64,000 bases of DNA from Glycine soja (Eukaryota; Streptophyta; Magnoliopsida; Fabales; Fabaceae): assembly GCF_004193775.1 (NCBI RefSeq), contig NC_041005.1:6512501-6576500 (forward strand). The letters are read 5' to 3'. The notes below the pieces were generated by a model, which worked only from the letters and a program-made list of their open reading frames with translations, was not told the DNA's origin and did no database searches. Positions 37,971 to 49,959 of the stretch are shown here, in pieces (the first letter of the stretch is position 1; the number at the start of each line of letters is the position of its first letter). A program made the translations under genes and the position numbers.

Positions 37971-38044
37971 GATCTATTAGCTTAATTAGCTAGAACATCG
38001 TCCTAATAACGCGAAACTCATAGGTTCGACTCCTGCTTGAGCCA
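37971..38044 (+). pseudogene. Degenerate tRNA-Ile(AAU)-like sequence, right copy
   Basis: It is 74 bases long, the normal length for this tRNA before CCA addition. It has an A-box-like TTAGCTTAATTAGCTAGAA, an anticodon loop CTAATAA (anticodon AAT) and a B-box-like GGTTCGACTCC, and it ends GAGCCA. The acceptor stem pairs poorly (several mismatches) and the T-stem is incomplete. It is probably a pseudogene or the head of a tRNA-derived element, though the Pol III promoter boxes look usable. Confidence 0.6.
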
Positions 38045-38049
38045 TTAAT

Positions 38050-40410
38050 CTGTATGAGACTTACAGATACAAATTGGTCAAGGTTTATGAATTAATTAAT
38101 CCATATTCCTTTTACCAAAAAACAAAATGGAAAAATCATATAATTATTGGGTGTTGTTGGATGCACCTAGCAACACTCCCGAGATTTTGATAAGGGGGTT
38201 AGTAATTAATTATATTTGATAAGGGTGTTCGAAGACTGATGAAACTACTCTATTGTATATGATAACATTGTTCTCGTTAAAATTGTTCAGCTATATGATA
38301 TTCACTCGCTTATTTTGTATTGTATCCCACGGTTGTAAAGCAACTTGACGTAAATCAATTAATAACTTCCCCATTTTACCTACCCCCGTCAAGCGATGTT
38401 AGACTCGGTTTTCAAAGAAACTTAAAGAAAATAGTATTTCAGTCTGTGCAATGAGAGACTAATTTTAAAATGATTTATTAAAATTATCTAATATTATTTG
38501 ATTGTTTTTTCAATCTCTTAAGATGTAAAATTTCTTATCAAACTATTTTATTAGATTTTGTTTAACATTTTTTCAATCACTAAAGTACACTCTAAAAAAA
38601 ATACCGAAAAAAGAAAATAAAATCATAGGCAATATTAAGGAAAGGAATGATAATGAAAAAAATGAAGCTAGAGACAACTGAAGCTTCTTTTAGAGAGAGA
38701 AAGTTGTAATAGGTAGGATGAAGAGTCTTTTTTTAAGAAAAAAATTAATTATTTTTAATAGATTATTGACGTTATTTATCAAGTAATCATTGTTTATTTT
38801 TATTTTTAAAATACAATTTTTAAGTAAAAATGTTCTCTAAAAGTTTAAGTTAATGCCTTTAGGCATGTTTCCCTAATTAAGGTTGCGCAAAAATTCAAAA
38901 CATCATTCTGAATATTGGTGTATAATTATATTTTAAGTGGAGACCAAAATATTGGTGTATAAATAATGAAAAATTGGTTTCTGAATGCATTTGAACTATA
39001 AATGAATTTATCAGCCTCTAAATTAGTAAATATTTTTTTTAATGACTATTAGTGACCGATTTTGAGACTAACGTATTTTAGTGTTTAAATTCGTCTCAGT
39101 TTATGTAGTGACTGAATATATTCGATCTCTAAATCGGTCTGTATTTAATGATTTACTTGTAGTGATATATAATGTAATTGTGAAGGATTTTCCTTTTGGA
39201 AAAACTGACATGGTGTAGTTATTTTCGGGTAGTAGCAGGGTATTCAAGGTTGATTAGATGGGATGCTATTCTCCCTTTGTAATGGTATGTAAGTTAAGCA
39301 GTTTATTTGAGTTGGTTATGTGGGTTTAGTGTGGGTCAGGGAGGAATTTAACTATTGTGTAATGGGGGTTGCTAGCAATGAACTTTGGTCATGTCTGCGA
39401 ATAAAGTTTTGCTTTTGCTGTTAAAAAAATCACGTCAACACAGAATTTGTGGTTTGCATAAAAATATATATTAACTACATATTACACTAGTATAATGTAT
39501 TATATTGTTAATTTTTTTGAAAGGCTTATTATAATGTTAATATAAATACATAATATTAATTAATTTAATTTTCATTAAAAACTATATTAAGGGAGACAAT
39601 TTCAATGCCTAATTTTTTCATTAGAATATGATTTTTTTTTTTTATAATATGCCTTGATTAAAAAACTGAAAATCTTAGCTGCGTAGGTAGTACAAAATAA
39701 TTAATATTTTATTGTCAACTATTAAAAGTGATGCACAGGATTGCAATTGTTACTAAATTTTGAAAATGTGGCGTAACAAAAATTATTTGTTAACCTTGAT
39801 AGGATTATTAAGAACAGTGGCATGTGAGTGTGTGTCTCTCAGTATGTAATTGCAAAATATTGAAAGGAAATGTTATTCCAAAGGGCTTTGCGGTCAATAA
39901 TCATGAGTTGTCTATAACTTAAGAGAAAAAATAATAAATGATAGATAAGTGATTCATGATTTAGTGTGATAGGAAGAAAGATAGAAAAAAAAATAGAATT
40001 ATTAATTGGATGTTTGAAATTTTTTATTGTAAAAATATAATCACTCGACAAAATCAAAATCCCTTATACATCAATTCTATCTATGTTATAAGCGGGTTCC
40101 AATAAAGAAAGAAAATCAATAAAATGCGGTAGTTCGCAAGTAATCAGGGACAAGGTAATGCAATAACGTAACATATAGTGATATTCAAATGAAGAAAAGA
40201 CAGTAGTATATAATCGATAAACAAACATTTAAAATATTATTGGATTGAAAAGGTACACGATCACTAGAATACCATACCGGTCGTCATTTTCCGGCATAAA
40301 ACTTCGAAACACAAGAAAATAGCAGAACTTCAATTTTATGGTAGCTGATCCAACTAAAGCTAAATATATAGTAATAGATTATGCCTAATTAACTAAATAA
40401 AAATCTCTCA
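38050..40410. other. AT-rich spacer, 3' flank of the NAC gene
   Basis: No gene seen. A less AT-rich stretch at about 39180-39430 ends AATAAAGTTTTGCTTTTGCTG followed by TTA7 and resembles the 3' end of a retroelement. Without coding sequence or a target duplication this stays a guess. Confidence 0.35.
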
Positions 40411-40417
40411 TCATAAT

Positions 40418-42677
40418 TTAGTAGGAAGGCCAATAGTTGTCAAGATCCATGCAATGGTGGTCCATGCCCATATACCTATTCCCATGAGAATTCATATTGT
40501 TACTCACTTCTGTTCCATAACCAACATTATTCTCAGCACCAAGAGAACTGGTTGTCATCATGCTGGAATTCACATCAAGTACTTGGGCCATTGTATGGAC
40601 AGGAGGAGAAGGTTGCATTGGCCTTAAAATGGGTTGTGTTGTGGCTGTTGCTCCTCCTCCAAGGTTCAAATTGAGCCCTGAAATGATGAATCCTCCTCCT
40701 CCAGCTGATGATGATGTAGGGTAGCTCAACTGAGACTGAATTGGGAGGTTGACACTACTGGTTGATCCACCCCCTCTTAAAACCCTAGCAAGTTCAGCTA
40801 ACTCAGCACTGTTCATGTAGTTTCTTCCATAAAGGAAATGAGCACTAGGATCTCCCAGTTGCATCATTGGTGGTGGCATGATACTTGGTCCAATTTCCAA
40901 GCTGTATGGATTCACTGTTCTTGCATGGTTGGAGGAATGGTACTTCTTTGCACCACCGCTCTTCTTGAATACCCGGCAAACCACCCATTCATCCTGCTGC
41001 ATGTATGAAAGTGAATGTTACGTTAATTCATTTCCCCCCCCCTCAAATGTTGAGTAAGAACTTATTATTTCTCAAAACGGAGTAGTTATTATATATATGG
41101 TCTGAGACCATCATGTGATTATTATTTGTCAATCATTACATGATATATACATAATTAAGTTTTTAACTTGCAAAAGAAATTAATAAACTTAATTATCTAT
41201 CACATGTAGGAGATGAATAGAGATTGGCAGCAATTATAGTGATCTAGCATCATATAACAATTTCTCATTAAAATTGGCACCTAATTCTTATGTTGTTTAT
41301 TGAATTTTGGCCACACATAAGATATTGTTCTAGGACTAGGTCTCCATTTTCTTTGTCTCTCTGATTAGAAGCATGAAAAATTAACAATTAATTAAGAGAA
41401 GAAAATATAAGGTATGTTGGATTATTAAGAGAGAAGAAAAAAGAAAAAAAATCGTGAGTTTAATTAAAACTAATATTTTAATAAGTTAATACTTGTTGAT
41501 AAAAAAATTAATTAGGAGAAAAAAATTGAATAATATTATTTTGCAATGGCATTATTTTTTCAACTTGAGGAATAGGAAGGAGAGAAAAAAAATGAAGTAA
41601 TTTGAATCCATTGTCCAAATTAAGGTTAGTGGAAGAAGCAAAATATGTACCCTGTTAGTTCTATAGCTGGATTTTGAGTGAATGCGGTATTCATGCATGA
41701 CCCAGTTGCTTTTTTCTCCTCTGGGAGCTCTGCCTTTGTAGAAAACTAAAGTCTTCTTCATGCCAATCAACTCCGATGTTTCACTGTTGAAGATCTCCTT
41801 GTCTTTCCCTGTGGTCTTCCAATACCCGGTGTTAGTTGCTCGATTTGTTCTCACACCCGTTGGGTATTTACGGTCTCTCAGACTGAAGAAGTACCATTCT
41901 TTTTCTCCCATCTTTGCTTTCCCTATTTCATGACAAAAATTATAGAAAAAAAAAACATAAATATGAGACCTTATTTATTGGATGAGAATATTTTGCTTTG
42001 CTGTATTCGGTTAGAAAATGGAGGAAATATATACATTCAAATTATTATATATATAGCACGTATATATTATCCATATTACACGAAAGACAAACGTCTACCT
42101 TAATATGTGGAAATAATTAGTTTAGTTAGCTTAGCGTGTTATATAACAAAAAATATAATGGATCTGGAATAAGTGTATCAATCACTTTCCCGTAAAAAAG
42201 GATACCAGAATTGTATGCGTGTATTAAGAAGAAACCCTAGATGTATTGTGCTGACTAGCAAAAATAATGGATGAAAATTAAGACTGAATGATAACTTGAA
42301 AAAAATATGAACAAACATATAATTACACGCATCTATAAGAAAAAACCCAAAATCAAATAAATAAAGTCTGCAACTATATAGTATATGCATGCATAAAAAC
42401 GAATCTCAAATAAACAGAAGATAATTAATTAAATAACAAAAATACATATACCTGGAAGCTCCCATGGCTCACATTTGTTGAGATCAACATCAGTTATTGC
42501 TCTGCCTGTAAAATTAGAATCTGATATCTTATTTACGAGATAGCAAGTGACAAGTTCTTCATCAGTAGGGTGAAATCGAAATCCCGGTGGTAGGGTTCCC
42601 TCTTTTGCACGAGTTCCTTCCATTTCTATTTCCGTAGTCCCCTCCTTGATAATTGCTTCCTTTTCCTTCTGTACCAT
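40418..42677 (-). CDS. NAC transcription factor (ANAC038/039-like), 3 coding exons
   Basis: Plant-specific nuclear transcription factor. Coding exons on the minus strand: 42677-42452, 41922-41651 and 40996-40418, with GT-AG borders and agreeing phases; 358 residues. The NAC DNA-binding and dimerisation domain spans about residues 28-180 with all subdomains visible. [54 protein letters not shown] and the [12 protein letters not shown] segment. [21 protein letters not shown] and [19 protein letters not shown]. The C-terminal half is low-complexity (Pro, Gly, Ser, Met) with [10 protein letters not shown], as in activation regions, and ends [11 protein letters not shown]. That ending and SSYRTNRQDEWVV match my memory of At2g24430. 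The classical intron positions of NAC genes are kept. The start is uncertain: an upstream micro-exon could replace the first three codons (see the separate entry). No miR164-like site was recognised. Confidence 0.93.
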
Positions 42678-42910
42678 ACAAAAAGTGACATGATAGACAT
42701 CTTAGGAAAAAACTTTAGAAAATGTTGAAAGAAAGTTCAATTAAGCTCTTCGTTTTATGAATATTCCACTACTCAAGAGGAGGTGGCATGCATACCCTTT
42801 GGAGAAAAATTAACTACAAAAACTTTCTTCTTAATTCTTCAAGAAGAGAAAGAAAAATACTTGAAAATTAGGAGCTGTACGTTTGATCAATAAATTAAGC
42901 AGTTGCTTAC

Positions 42911-42916
42911 TTGCAT
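42911..42916 (-). other. Possible alternative first coding micro-exon of the NAC gene
   Basis: On the minus strand ATGCAA is followed directly by GTAAGC, a strong donor. A strong acceptor (CTTTTTGTATGGTACAG) ends at 42669, and joining them keeps the NAC frame, giving Met-Gln-Lys-Glu and a 357-residue protein. The TATA box at 42953-42961 would put transcription start only about 10-15 bases before this ATG. The alternative is an unspliced leader of about 250 bases with the start at 42677. Confidence 0.4.
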
Positions 42917-42952
42917 GGAGAGACAAACTCTTCTTGAATCAAGTTTTGATGG

Positions 42953-42961
42953 TTTATATAA
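42953..42961 (-). promoter_or_regulatory. TATA box of the NAC gene
   Basis: TTATATAAA on the minus strand, about 280 bases upstream of the ATG at 42677 and about 40 bases upstream of the alternative ATG at 42916. Confidence 0.55.
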
Positions 42962-42969
42962 GTTATGTG

Positions 42970-44720
42970 GTTCACTTGGAAACGAAACAATGACTTGAGG
43001 GATACTGCAAAATAGGATAAATTTAAAGAAGATCAATGAGGGAAGAGAGCTTTCTAATTACTAATAATCACCGTGCATGGAGGGTAGGGAAATTTAAGTA
43101 CAAAGGTAACGAAGAAAAACAAGGAGTGTGTTTCTGAAGCTTCCACCAAATGTGGGTCTTCACCTTCAAGTTGCATATAGACCAGTAGCTGTAAATACCA
43201 AGAAGGATAGCTATATCGACTTGAATTAGAATGACAATCTTGACCTCGCCACTATATATGTATATGTCAGATGATAAATGAATACTAATTTTCTTTGCTG
43301 ACTGCTTTTACAAAGGTAATTTTTATATTGAGCAATACCTAATAGAGATAAACAAAGATAGTAAATGTGTGAAGTTATTCGATGGTGATGGTTTTACTCA
43401 CGGAAAAAAATGGTAGATAACAAACGTTAGTTAACTCCTACGGTGAAAAAGAGAGTGAAGAGAAAGCAATACAGTACATAACATGATTTGATAAAAAAAG
43501 ATAAAATAAAATAATAAATTTTGATGGATGATGTATTTGATCTACAGAGATATATGTATATGATCACATTTTACCCTTCCCTCTATAATATAAACATTAT
43601 TCCTTCAATTTTTTAGTAATTTTTATAGCAAATAGTATTGATTATATATTGTTTCAATTATTGAATAATTTACATGCTTATCATAAGTAATAAATAATAA
43701 AAGTTCTTAATTTTTAAAAAAAATACTAATATAAACAAAAAGAATTTGAATCACACTTATTGATTTCAGAGCCAACAGAAAAGGCATCGTGCATTGTAGA
43801 CAATCATGCACACGTGATGTAGTGGGCCCTACTTGCGACGAATGATTTATACAAAAACCAACGGGGATGAGCCACGTTGTACATGGCCGCGCGTTGTATA
43901 CAAGTGAGGACAATCAAAAAGTCAAAATGCACGAGGAATAGGACTAAGACAACATGAACATGAGTGAAGATGTTATTAGATAGGGTTCCCTGTGTCGCCA
44001 ACCTCTGCATATTAAAAATGAATTATTTCATGGAAGACCGTTTCTGTTCTCCCTGACCAATTTCCAGAAATCCCTGTCGTCCTTGAATTCTCCTTTCTTT
44101 TGCCTTCATTTTCCACTTTTAATTTGGTATCCATATCCCAATGTTCTCATTATCATTAACTACATTTAAATGATTAAAAAGTACCATAATTAGTTACGGT
44201 AAATTTTATGCACACACTCAATTACATTTACATGCAATTTGACGGAAACTGCAACTCAATTAATGATCTGAATCATGAAGTTTAATTAAGGAGATCAGCA
44301 TTGGAAGCTAATGAAAAACATGTATGTGACAGGATAAATTGACACACCACATTTAAATTTGACAAATTTAACTAAAAACTTAATAGTTACTATTTAACTT
44401 TATCGATTTAATTATTAAATAAATAATATGATATTATCAAAATCATTATATATAAGACCATTATTTCAAAGTATTCTGTATTGTCTAATCATATAATATC
44501 ATGTGACTTATTTTATCACATTAGATATATTATTATGTTTAATTTTTATTTTTTTAATTAAAGCTTAAAGATTTTTCTTATAAATTTGACATTTTATTTT
44601 TAATTTAATATATTTTAAAAAGACACTTGAATTCTTATTCTTTCTAATTCTAAACTTAACATTTCCTACGTTTTATCAATCGTTCTATCAAAACATACCT
44701 TTCAAATGATTATATTCAAG
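42970..44720. other. NAC promoter side and AT-rich spacer
   Basis: Upstream of the NAC gene; no other gene supported. ORFs around 43.7-44.0 kb have no recognisable product. Confidence 0.35.
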
Positions 44721-44729
44721 ATTTGGATT

Positions 44730-45040
44730 CCAGGTGAGCTGCTCAACACTCAAGGGTCTAGCCATGTGCTCGTTCTATGCACGAATGAGTAAATCTATTC
44801 TACATATTTCTGAACGACGGAACATTAATCGTATCAGACACTCTATCATGATATAATGGATCAACATAATAAATGACAAGAGCCTCTACAACATTATCCC
44901 TTGGTTCCTCAACCTCATCAACATCATTCATCAGGTCAATGAGAATTGGAATTGCCCCTGCCTCATCAAGTGCCATTCTATGATCTGTTCCATCATAGCT
45001 CAGCTGAGAAAATGCCCGAGAAACATTGATAGAATGTAGG
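44730..45040 (-). pseudogene. ARM-repeat protein gene fragment
   Basis: Minus-strand translation from 45040 gives NVSRAFSQLSYDGTDHRMAL, then DEAGAIPILIDLMNDVDEVE, PRDNVVEALVIYY and VPSFRNM. This is the helical pattern of an armadillo repeat (alanine, leucine and glycine spacing, GAIPILIDLM core). A stop follows (TAG, where Gln is expected). After a frameshift EHMARPLSVEQLTW continues the same protein. No start, no flanking exons and two lesions make it a broken fragment, probably left by duplication or retroposition. The exact parent family is not certain. Confidence 0.6.
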
Positions 45041-45775
45041 AAAGATTAGGTTTAGAATTAGAAGGATTAGGAATTAATTAGGGATTAAAGTGTCTTTTAT
45101 AATATATTAAATAAAAAATAAAAAATAAAAAATATCAAATTTGCAAAATGATCTTTAGACTTTAATTGCAAAAAATAAAAAATTAAACTTAATCATATGA
45201 TGTGATAAAATAAATCATATGATACTATATGATTAAAAAATATATAATACACATAAGACTTTAAAGTTATACTGAAATAATGGTTTCTATATAATTCTAA
45301 TAATTTAGAACACTATATGCAAAAAATTGAATTTCAATAAATTAATTGATGTTAAATTTGCTTGTGCTAAAAGATATAGAGGAAGCGGAAGCTAAAAGCA
45401 CGGCAAGCTACATTATCGCCAGGATTCTGGGAATATTTTTGGCTTTATAGACTCCTATATATTACAAAACACTTCTCTATTGAGTTTAATATTTAAGTAC
45501 TCGTTCAATCGTTTAAATTATTTTAAAAATCAATAAATTTATTATATGTTATGAGTTATAATTAAATAATTATGTAAAAAAATTTACATTATTAATATAT
45601 AATCTTTTTTTTCTCTTATTATATAGTATCTATGTATTCTATCTTTAGGTATTTATTAGAAAACACTGGGCTACAAAATAAAGCAAGATATGATCTCTCG
45701 CATATATCATGTCCTGGTGTATAGCAATTGACTGAGGTTTTTCCCTCCTGCATGATGCCGAGACAAGCGCTTTGT

Positions 45776-45865
45776 TCGTTTGTTGTTTTTTTTTTTGAAA
45801 AAAATAAAACAAAGTTATTTTCGTTTGTTGTTTTTTTTTTTGAAAAAAATAAAACAAAGTTATTA
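45776..45865. repeat. Perfect 45-bp tandem duplication
   Basis: Two copies of TCGTTTGTTG-T11-GAAAAAAATAAAACAAAG followed by TTATT, with period 45. Both copies have the same T11 length, so the duplication looks recent (or is an assembly effect). Confidence 0.9.
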
Positions 45866-46008
45866 GCTACAATGTAGAAATCATTTATCCTTTTAAATTG
45901 TTTACTCTTCTATGGGTGTGGAATTTTCATGATTGAAAAAGGAATGATGACTTATGTACAGTACTTCAAGGTATATTGAAATTTCGATTCTCGAGGGTAA
46001 CAATGTTC

Positions 46009-46032
46009 TATATATATATATATATATATAAT
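46009..46032. repeat. Short (TA)n microsatellite
   Basis: About 12 TA units followed by GTGTGTG. Confidence 0.85.
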
Positions 46033-48099
46033 ATGTGTGTGCATGCTAAGTTAAGGATATGAACCTATTTTACATTTGGGTGGTCCTTGTTTTTCTTGCT
46101 TTGGTCATGATTCAGCCCAGCGCCCTTGAATTCAAAATTAGCTGTCAAAAGTCTAAAGATGAGAGTGTATATATATATATGTAGGCACGCTTGTGCATTT
46201 TAAATGTGTTTAAGAAAAAAATATATTAATAATACTTTCTTTAATACACAATCTTAAACATACTCTCTAAGATACACTAAAAAAAAATCCCATGAATTAT
46301 AAGTGTAAGAGATCTAGTTGAAAATCAACAAGATGATTCATATATACGACTTAATTTGTTGTATGCAATGATATTAATTTGGTATCCATATCCAATGATA
46401 TTAATTTGAATTTTATCATTTGAACATTAATTTTGAAAAATGTATTCGTAATTGTATATATTTATCTTTATCTTTTACTTAATTTTTAAAAAAAAAATCA
46501 TATACTTCGATTTGATTTTTTTACAAAATTAAAAGAATAAAAAATTATCACAAAATTATTGTACAAAATATTACTCCTCTTAATTTTAATGGCGTTCGTT
46601 CTTCTTAAGGCTAAAGCTCGTATGTGAACTGACTAGATGCTGCAAAGTTCCGTGCCTTGACCGTTTATATATGGTTCTTAATGATTTTTTTTCCCGGTTT
46701 TCTTATGACATTTTGCTCCTTAAGGTAGATGTAATTAATTTGTTTGACAAATGTGAGGAAGTTACAAACAATAGGAAATATCATAGTGTATATCTGGGAA
46801 AGACTTGTACGTCAAATATATGTCATAGATGACCCCCTGGGTCTTGGTAGGTATTCTACAACAGAATACTGAAGTGCTAAGTAAATTCTGTGCTGCTTTT
46901 AAAAGTGACATTAGTAATGGACTAATGGCTATTACATTAATATTCCAGCCTCTCCTTCAACTTCTCCACCAGCAGTAAATAGTGGCAACGATTAGCTTTC
47001 TAAAATTTTCAAAATAAATAAATTATTAAAAGCATCTGTAATAAGAGATCAAGACATGCATTATCTCTCATTATATAGAAACTACTTGTTCTATGATGGA
47101 AAATAGGATTCAGCAAAATTGCACGTATGCTGTACATGTGTAATTTTCTTGTTTGATTGCCAAAGAAAATTATATTAATTGGAGTACTCTATAAATTTCA
47201 TTAAACTGGCTTTCGGCCTAATCTACATTTGGTATCTACAAAACACATGCATGATTTTTTATATATAATTCTTGCTAGTCCTTATAAACTTTTTTGTTCA
47301 AATTATATAATTCTTGTAATATTAGTTTTTTTTTTATATTTTGATTCCTATTGTTAATTAACTTCCGTCAACGTGACTTATAGAAGGCCAGTAACATGCC
47401 AAAAAATAGGATTACATGTCTAACACTTAATTAATAGTTGCATATATACTAACGTCAGATACCTCTATTAATTAGCATAACATCAGATAATTAATCTCTT
47501 TTTTAAAATGTTGTGCAACATATTAATAATATTTATTTATATTTTACGACATATTTTTAACGTTGTCAAAAGTTTTTAATATTATCTATTAAGTATTAGA
47601 CAAAAAAATATTACTAAAAATCATTTATATAATAGTATTTATTTTCCATTTTAGTCCTTAAAATGTTATATGACGTGTAATTCTACGTAGGCATGCTGAA
47701 ATGACTTTCTATGAGCGTGGTGAACACAACGGAAACTAGTGACCAAGATTAAAACAAAAAAAAAATGATATTACAAATATTAATTCAAACAAAATTTTAA
47801 TAACTAAAAAGCCATATATTTGACAAAGGACGAAAATATTGATTGAGCATTCTTTTTTCTATCTTTATTAATTGATAATTAAGAATGTAAATGTTCTTCG
47901 TGACATCATGTTTGAAAGTTTGAAACAAAACTCTGGCTTCTTAGCAGCCATCAAATGTTCAACCGAATGCCTTGAGAAATTATATTATATTTAATTACAT
48001 TGCACATACACGACCGACCATGCCTATAGCCATGCTATGCATTATTTGAATGATTTTCTTTATCAAAACTGAATCTGATAAAAAAGTATTGTAATTTCA

Positions 48100-49950
48100 C
48101 ACATCGCTCTTTCTGAAATAGTAATGGTGAACTCACCGAACCCATAGAGAATCTTTCTTACAATGAAAGTCCCACAAGATACGGGAAAGAAGTGCAAGGT
48201 TCCAGTCCTTGAGATTAAAAAGGCTTAAACCTCCTTCTTTTTTCGCAGAACAAACCACTGACCAAGCAACCGGGCTTGTTTTTGCCAATATCCGCTTTGC
48301 CCCACAGAAAATTACAGCACGAAGCATTGATCCGGTCCAGAACAGATTGCGACAAAGGAAAAATCCCCATCCAGAAATTCACAATTTCTTGAATAACTGC
48401 TCTGATCAACTCTAACTTATCTGCATAAGATAAAGACTTCTTGCTCCATTCCTGAATCAGGCCAGTAATCTTGGAAAGTAAGGGAGCATAATGACATACA
48501 TTTAATCTAGATGATAAAAGGGGAACACCCAAGTATCTGAAAGGAAAGTCACCCAAACTAAATCCAGTAAACGGCTGAATATGAGAAAGCTCATGAGGCC
48601 TAATACCGGCTGAGTATATGGCAGATTTATCAGAGCTGATGGAAAGCCCTGAAACCCTACAGAAGTGCTGAAACTTGGCAAACATAGTTGACACAGAAGG
48701 GATATCTCCTCTAGATAGAAGCATAATATCATCTGTAAAAGCCAAATGAGATAGCTGAATACTTGCACAGTTGGGATGAAATTTAAAATTGACATCATCC
48801 TTGAGGCTGCTCATATCTCTGAAAAAGTACTCCAAACAGAGCACAAACAGATAAGGGGAGAGAGGATCCCCTTGTCTAAGACCCCGCTGCCCTTTGAAGT
48901 GACCATAAATGGATCCATTGACTACCACACTAAAGGAAGTGGAAGAAACACATTCCATGATCCAAGTACAGAACTGGGCTGGGAAGCCAATGAACTTAAG
49001 CATTCAATTCAAGAATTCCCAGAAAATGGAATCATAAGCTTTATGCAAGTCAATTTTCAGGAGGCATCTCGGAGAGGATCTTTTCTGAGCATATTTGCGC
49101 AAAATCTCTTGAACTAGGAAGATGTTGTCCATCATCTTTCTGTTCTTAATGAAAGCAGTTTGAGTTTCCCCAATAATAGTCTGAAGCACTGGGGCTATGC
49201 GGTTGGTCAGAATTTTAGATACAATCTTGTATAACAAATTACAGCAAGATATGGGTCTAAAATTGTTAACTTGGGAGGCCTGCTCATGCTTAGGAATAAG
49301 CGCAATAATAGCATGGTTGAGCTACTTTAGAATTTTTCCAGTTGTAAAGAATTCATTAACCACTGCAAAGATATCATCACCAATGATATTCCAAGCCTTC
49401 TTGAAGAATAAAACATTGAAACCATCTGGCCCAGGAACTTTATTGTTATCCATCACAGAAATAACGTTCCAAACCTCTTGTTTAGAAGTAGGACAAAGTA
49501 AAACCGCAAAGCAATCGGTGGGAACCTTAGGACCCCTGTTGCATATCGAAATGGAAGGAGTTTGGGTCAGCTCATGAGCACTAAACAAATTCCTAAAGTG
49601 ATTCACAAAAGCAAGGGCAATTTTATCTTGGGAGGAAGTGTTATGCCCATCCTCTAGCCTTATGACAGCAATAAATCGGCTGTGTCTGTTGCGCTTGATT
49701 AAAGCATGAAAGAATTTGGAGCATTTATCAGCCTGCAGGAGATATTTGTTTTTGATGAGTTGAGCAAATTTCATAGACTCCGCTTTTCTAAGCATAATGG
49801 TCTGCCCTCTAGTGCGGTTTGCCAGAGTAAGAAGGGAAGGATCCTGGGGATTTTGCTTTAGAGAATTAAGCACACTGTTATATTTAGCCTCAACTAGCTC
49901 TATTCAGTTGGAGATGTTGTTGAACTCCTGCTTAAAAAGATTCTACGCAT
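48100..49950 (-). mobile_element. LINE (L1-type) remnant: reverse transcriptase region
   Basis: Read on the minus strand, the fragment starts in the linker after the endonuclease (MKFAQLIKNKYLLQADKCSKFF, HALIKRNRHSRFI). It then has KVPGPDGFNVLFFKKAW (RT start) and ILTNRIAPVLQTIIGETQTAFI with the KNRKMMDNIF segment. LLKIDLHKAYDSIFWEFL (motif A, catalytic Asp) and GLRQGDPLSPYLFVLCLEYF (motif B) follow. Motif C reads AFTDDIMLLS, with FTDD in place of the usual FADD. Thumb and connection sequences follow (RYLGVPLLS, WSKKSLSYADKLELI). It ends near LFNLKDWNLALLSRILWDF before the zinc-binding domain. Stops and frameshifts occur near 49237-49320, 48215-48330 and 48145. Both ends are truncated and no poly(A) is seen, so it was cut by deletion. 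Confidence 0.88.
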
Positions 49951-49959
49951 AGGGGAAAC

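Larger units (their letters stand above)
37520..38044. repeat. Foldback structure with two divergent tRNA-Ile-like ends
   Basis: Inverted arms at 37602-37740 and 37838-37973 match over about 135 bases with scattered differences, for example TATATATAACACTAAAA in both. They are separated by 97 bases. The outer edge of each arm runs into a tRNA-Ile(AAU)-like sequence pointing away from the centre, on the minus strand at the left and the plus strand at the right. The unit 'upstream flank plus tRNA-like head' is therefore present twice, head to head. Confidence 0.8.
45050..48095. other. AT-rich intergenic DNA
   Basis: Contains the 45-bp tandem duplication at 45776-45865 and a short (TA)n at 46009-46032. 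Otherwise nothing recognisable. Confidence 0.4.

Noticed and set aside
39150..39175. TTGTAGTG resembling a CACTA transposon end
   Set aside because: No matching CACTACAA end was found nearby; eight bases are not enough.
39180..39430. Possible retroelement 3' end with AATAAAG and an A-run
   Set aside because: No coding remnant and no target duplication could be found, so it is not listed as an element.
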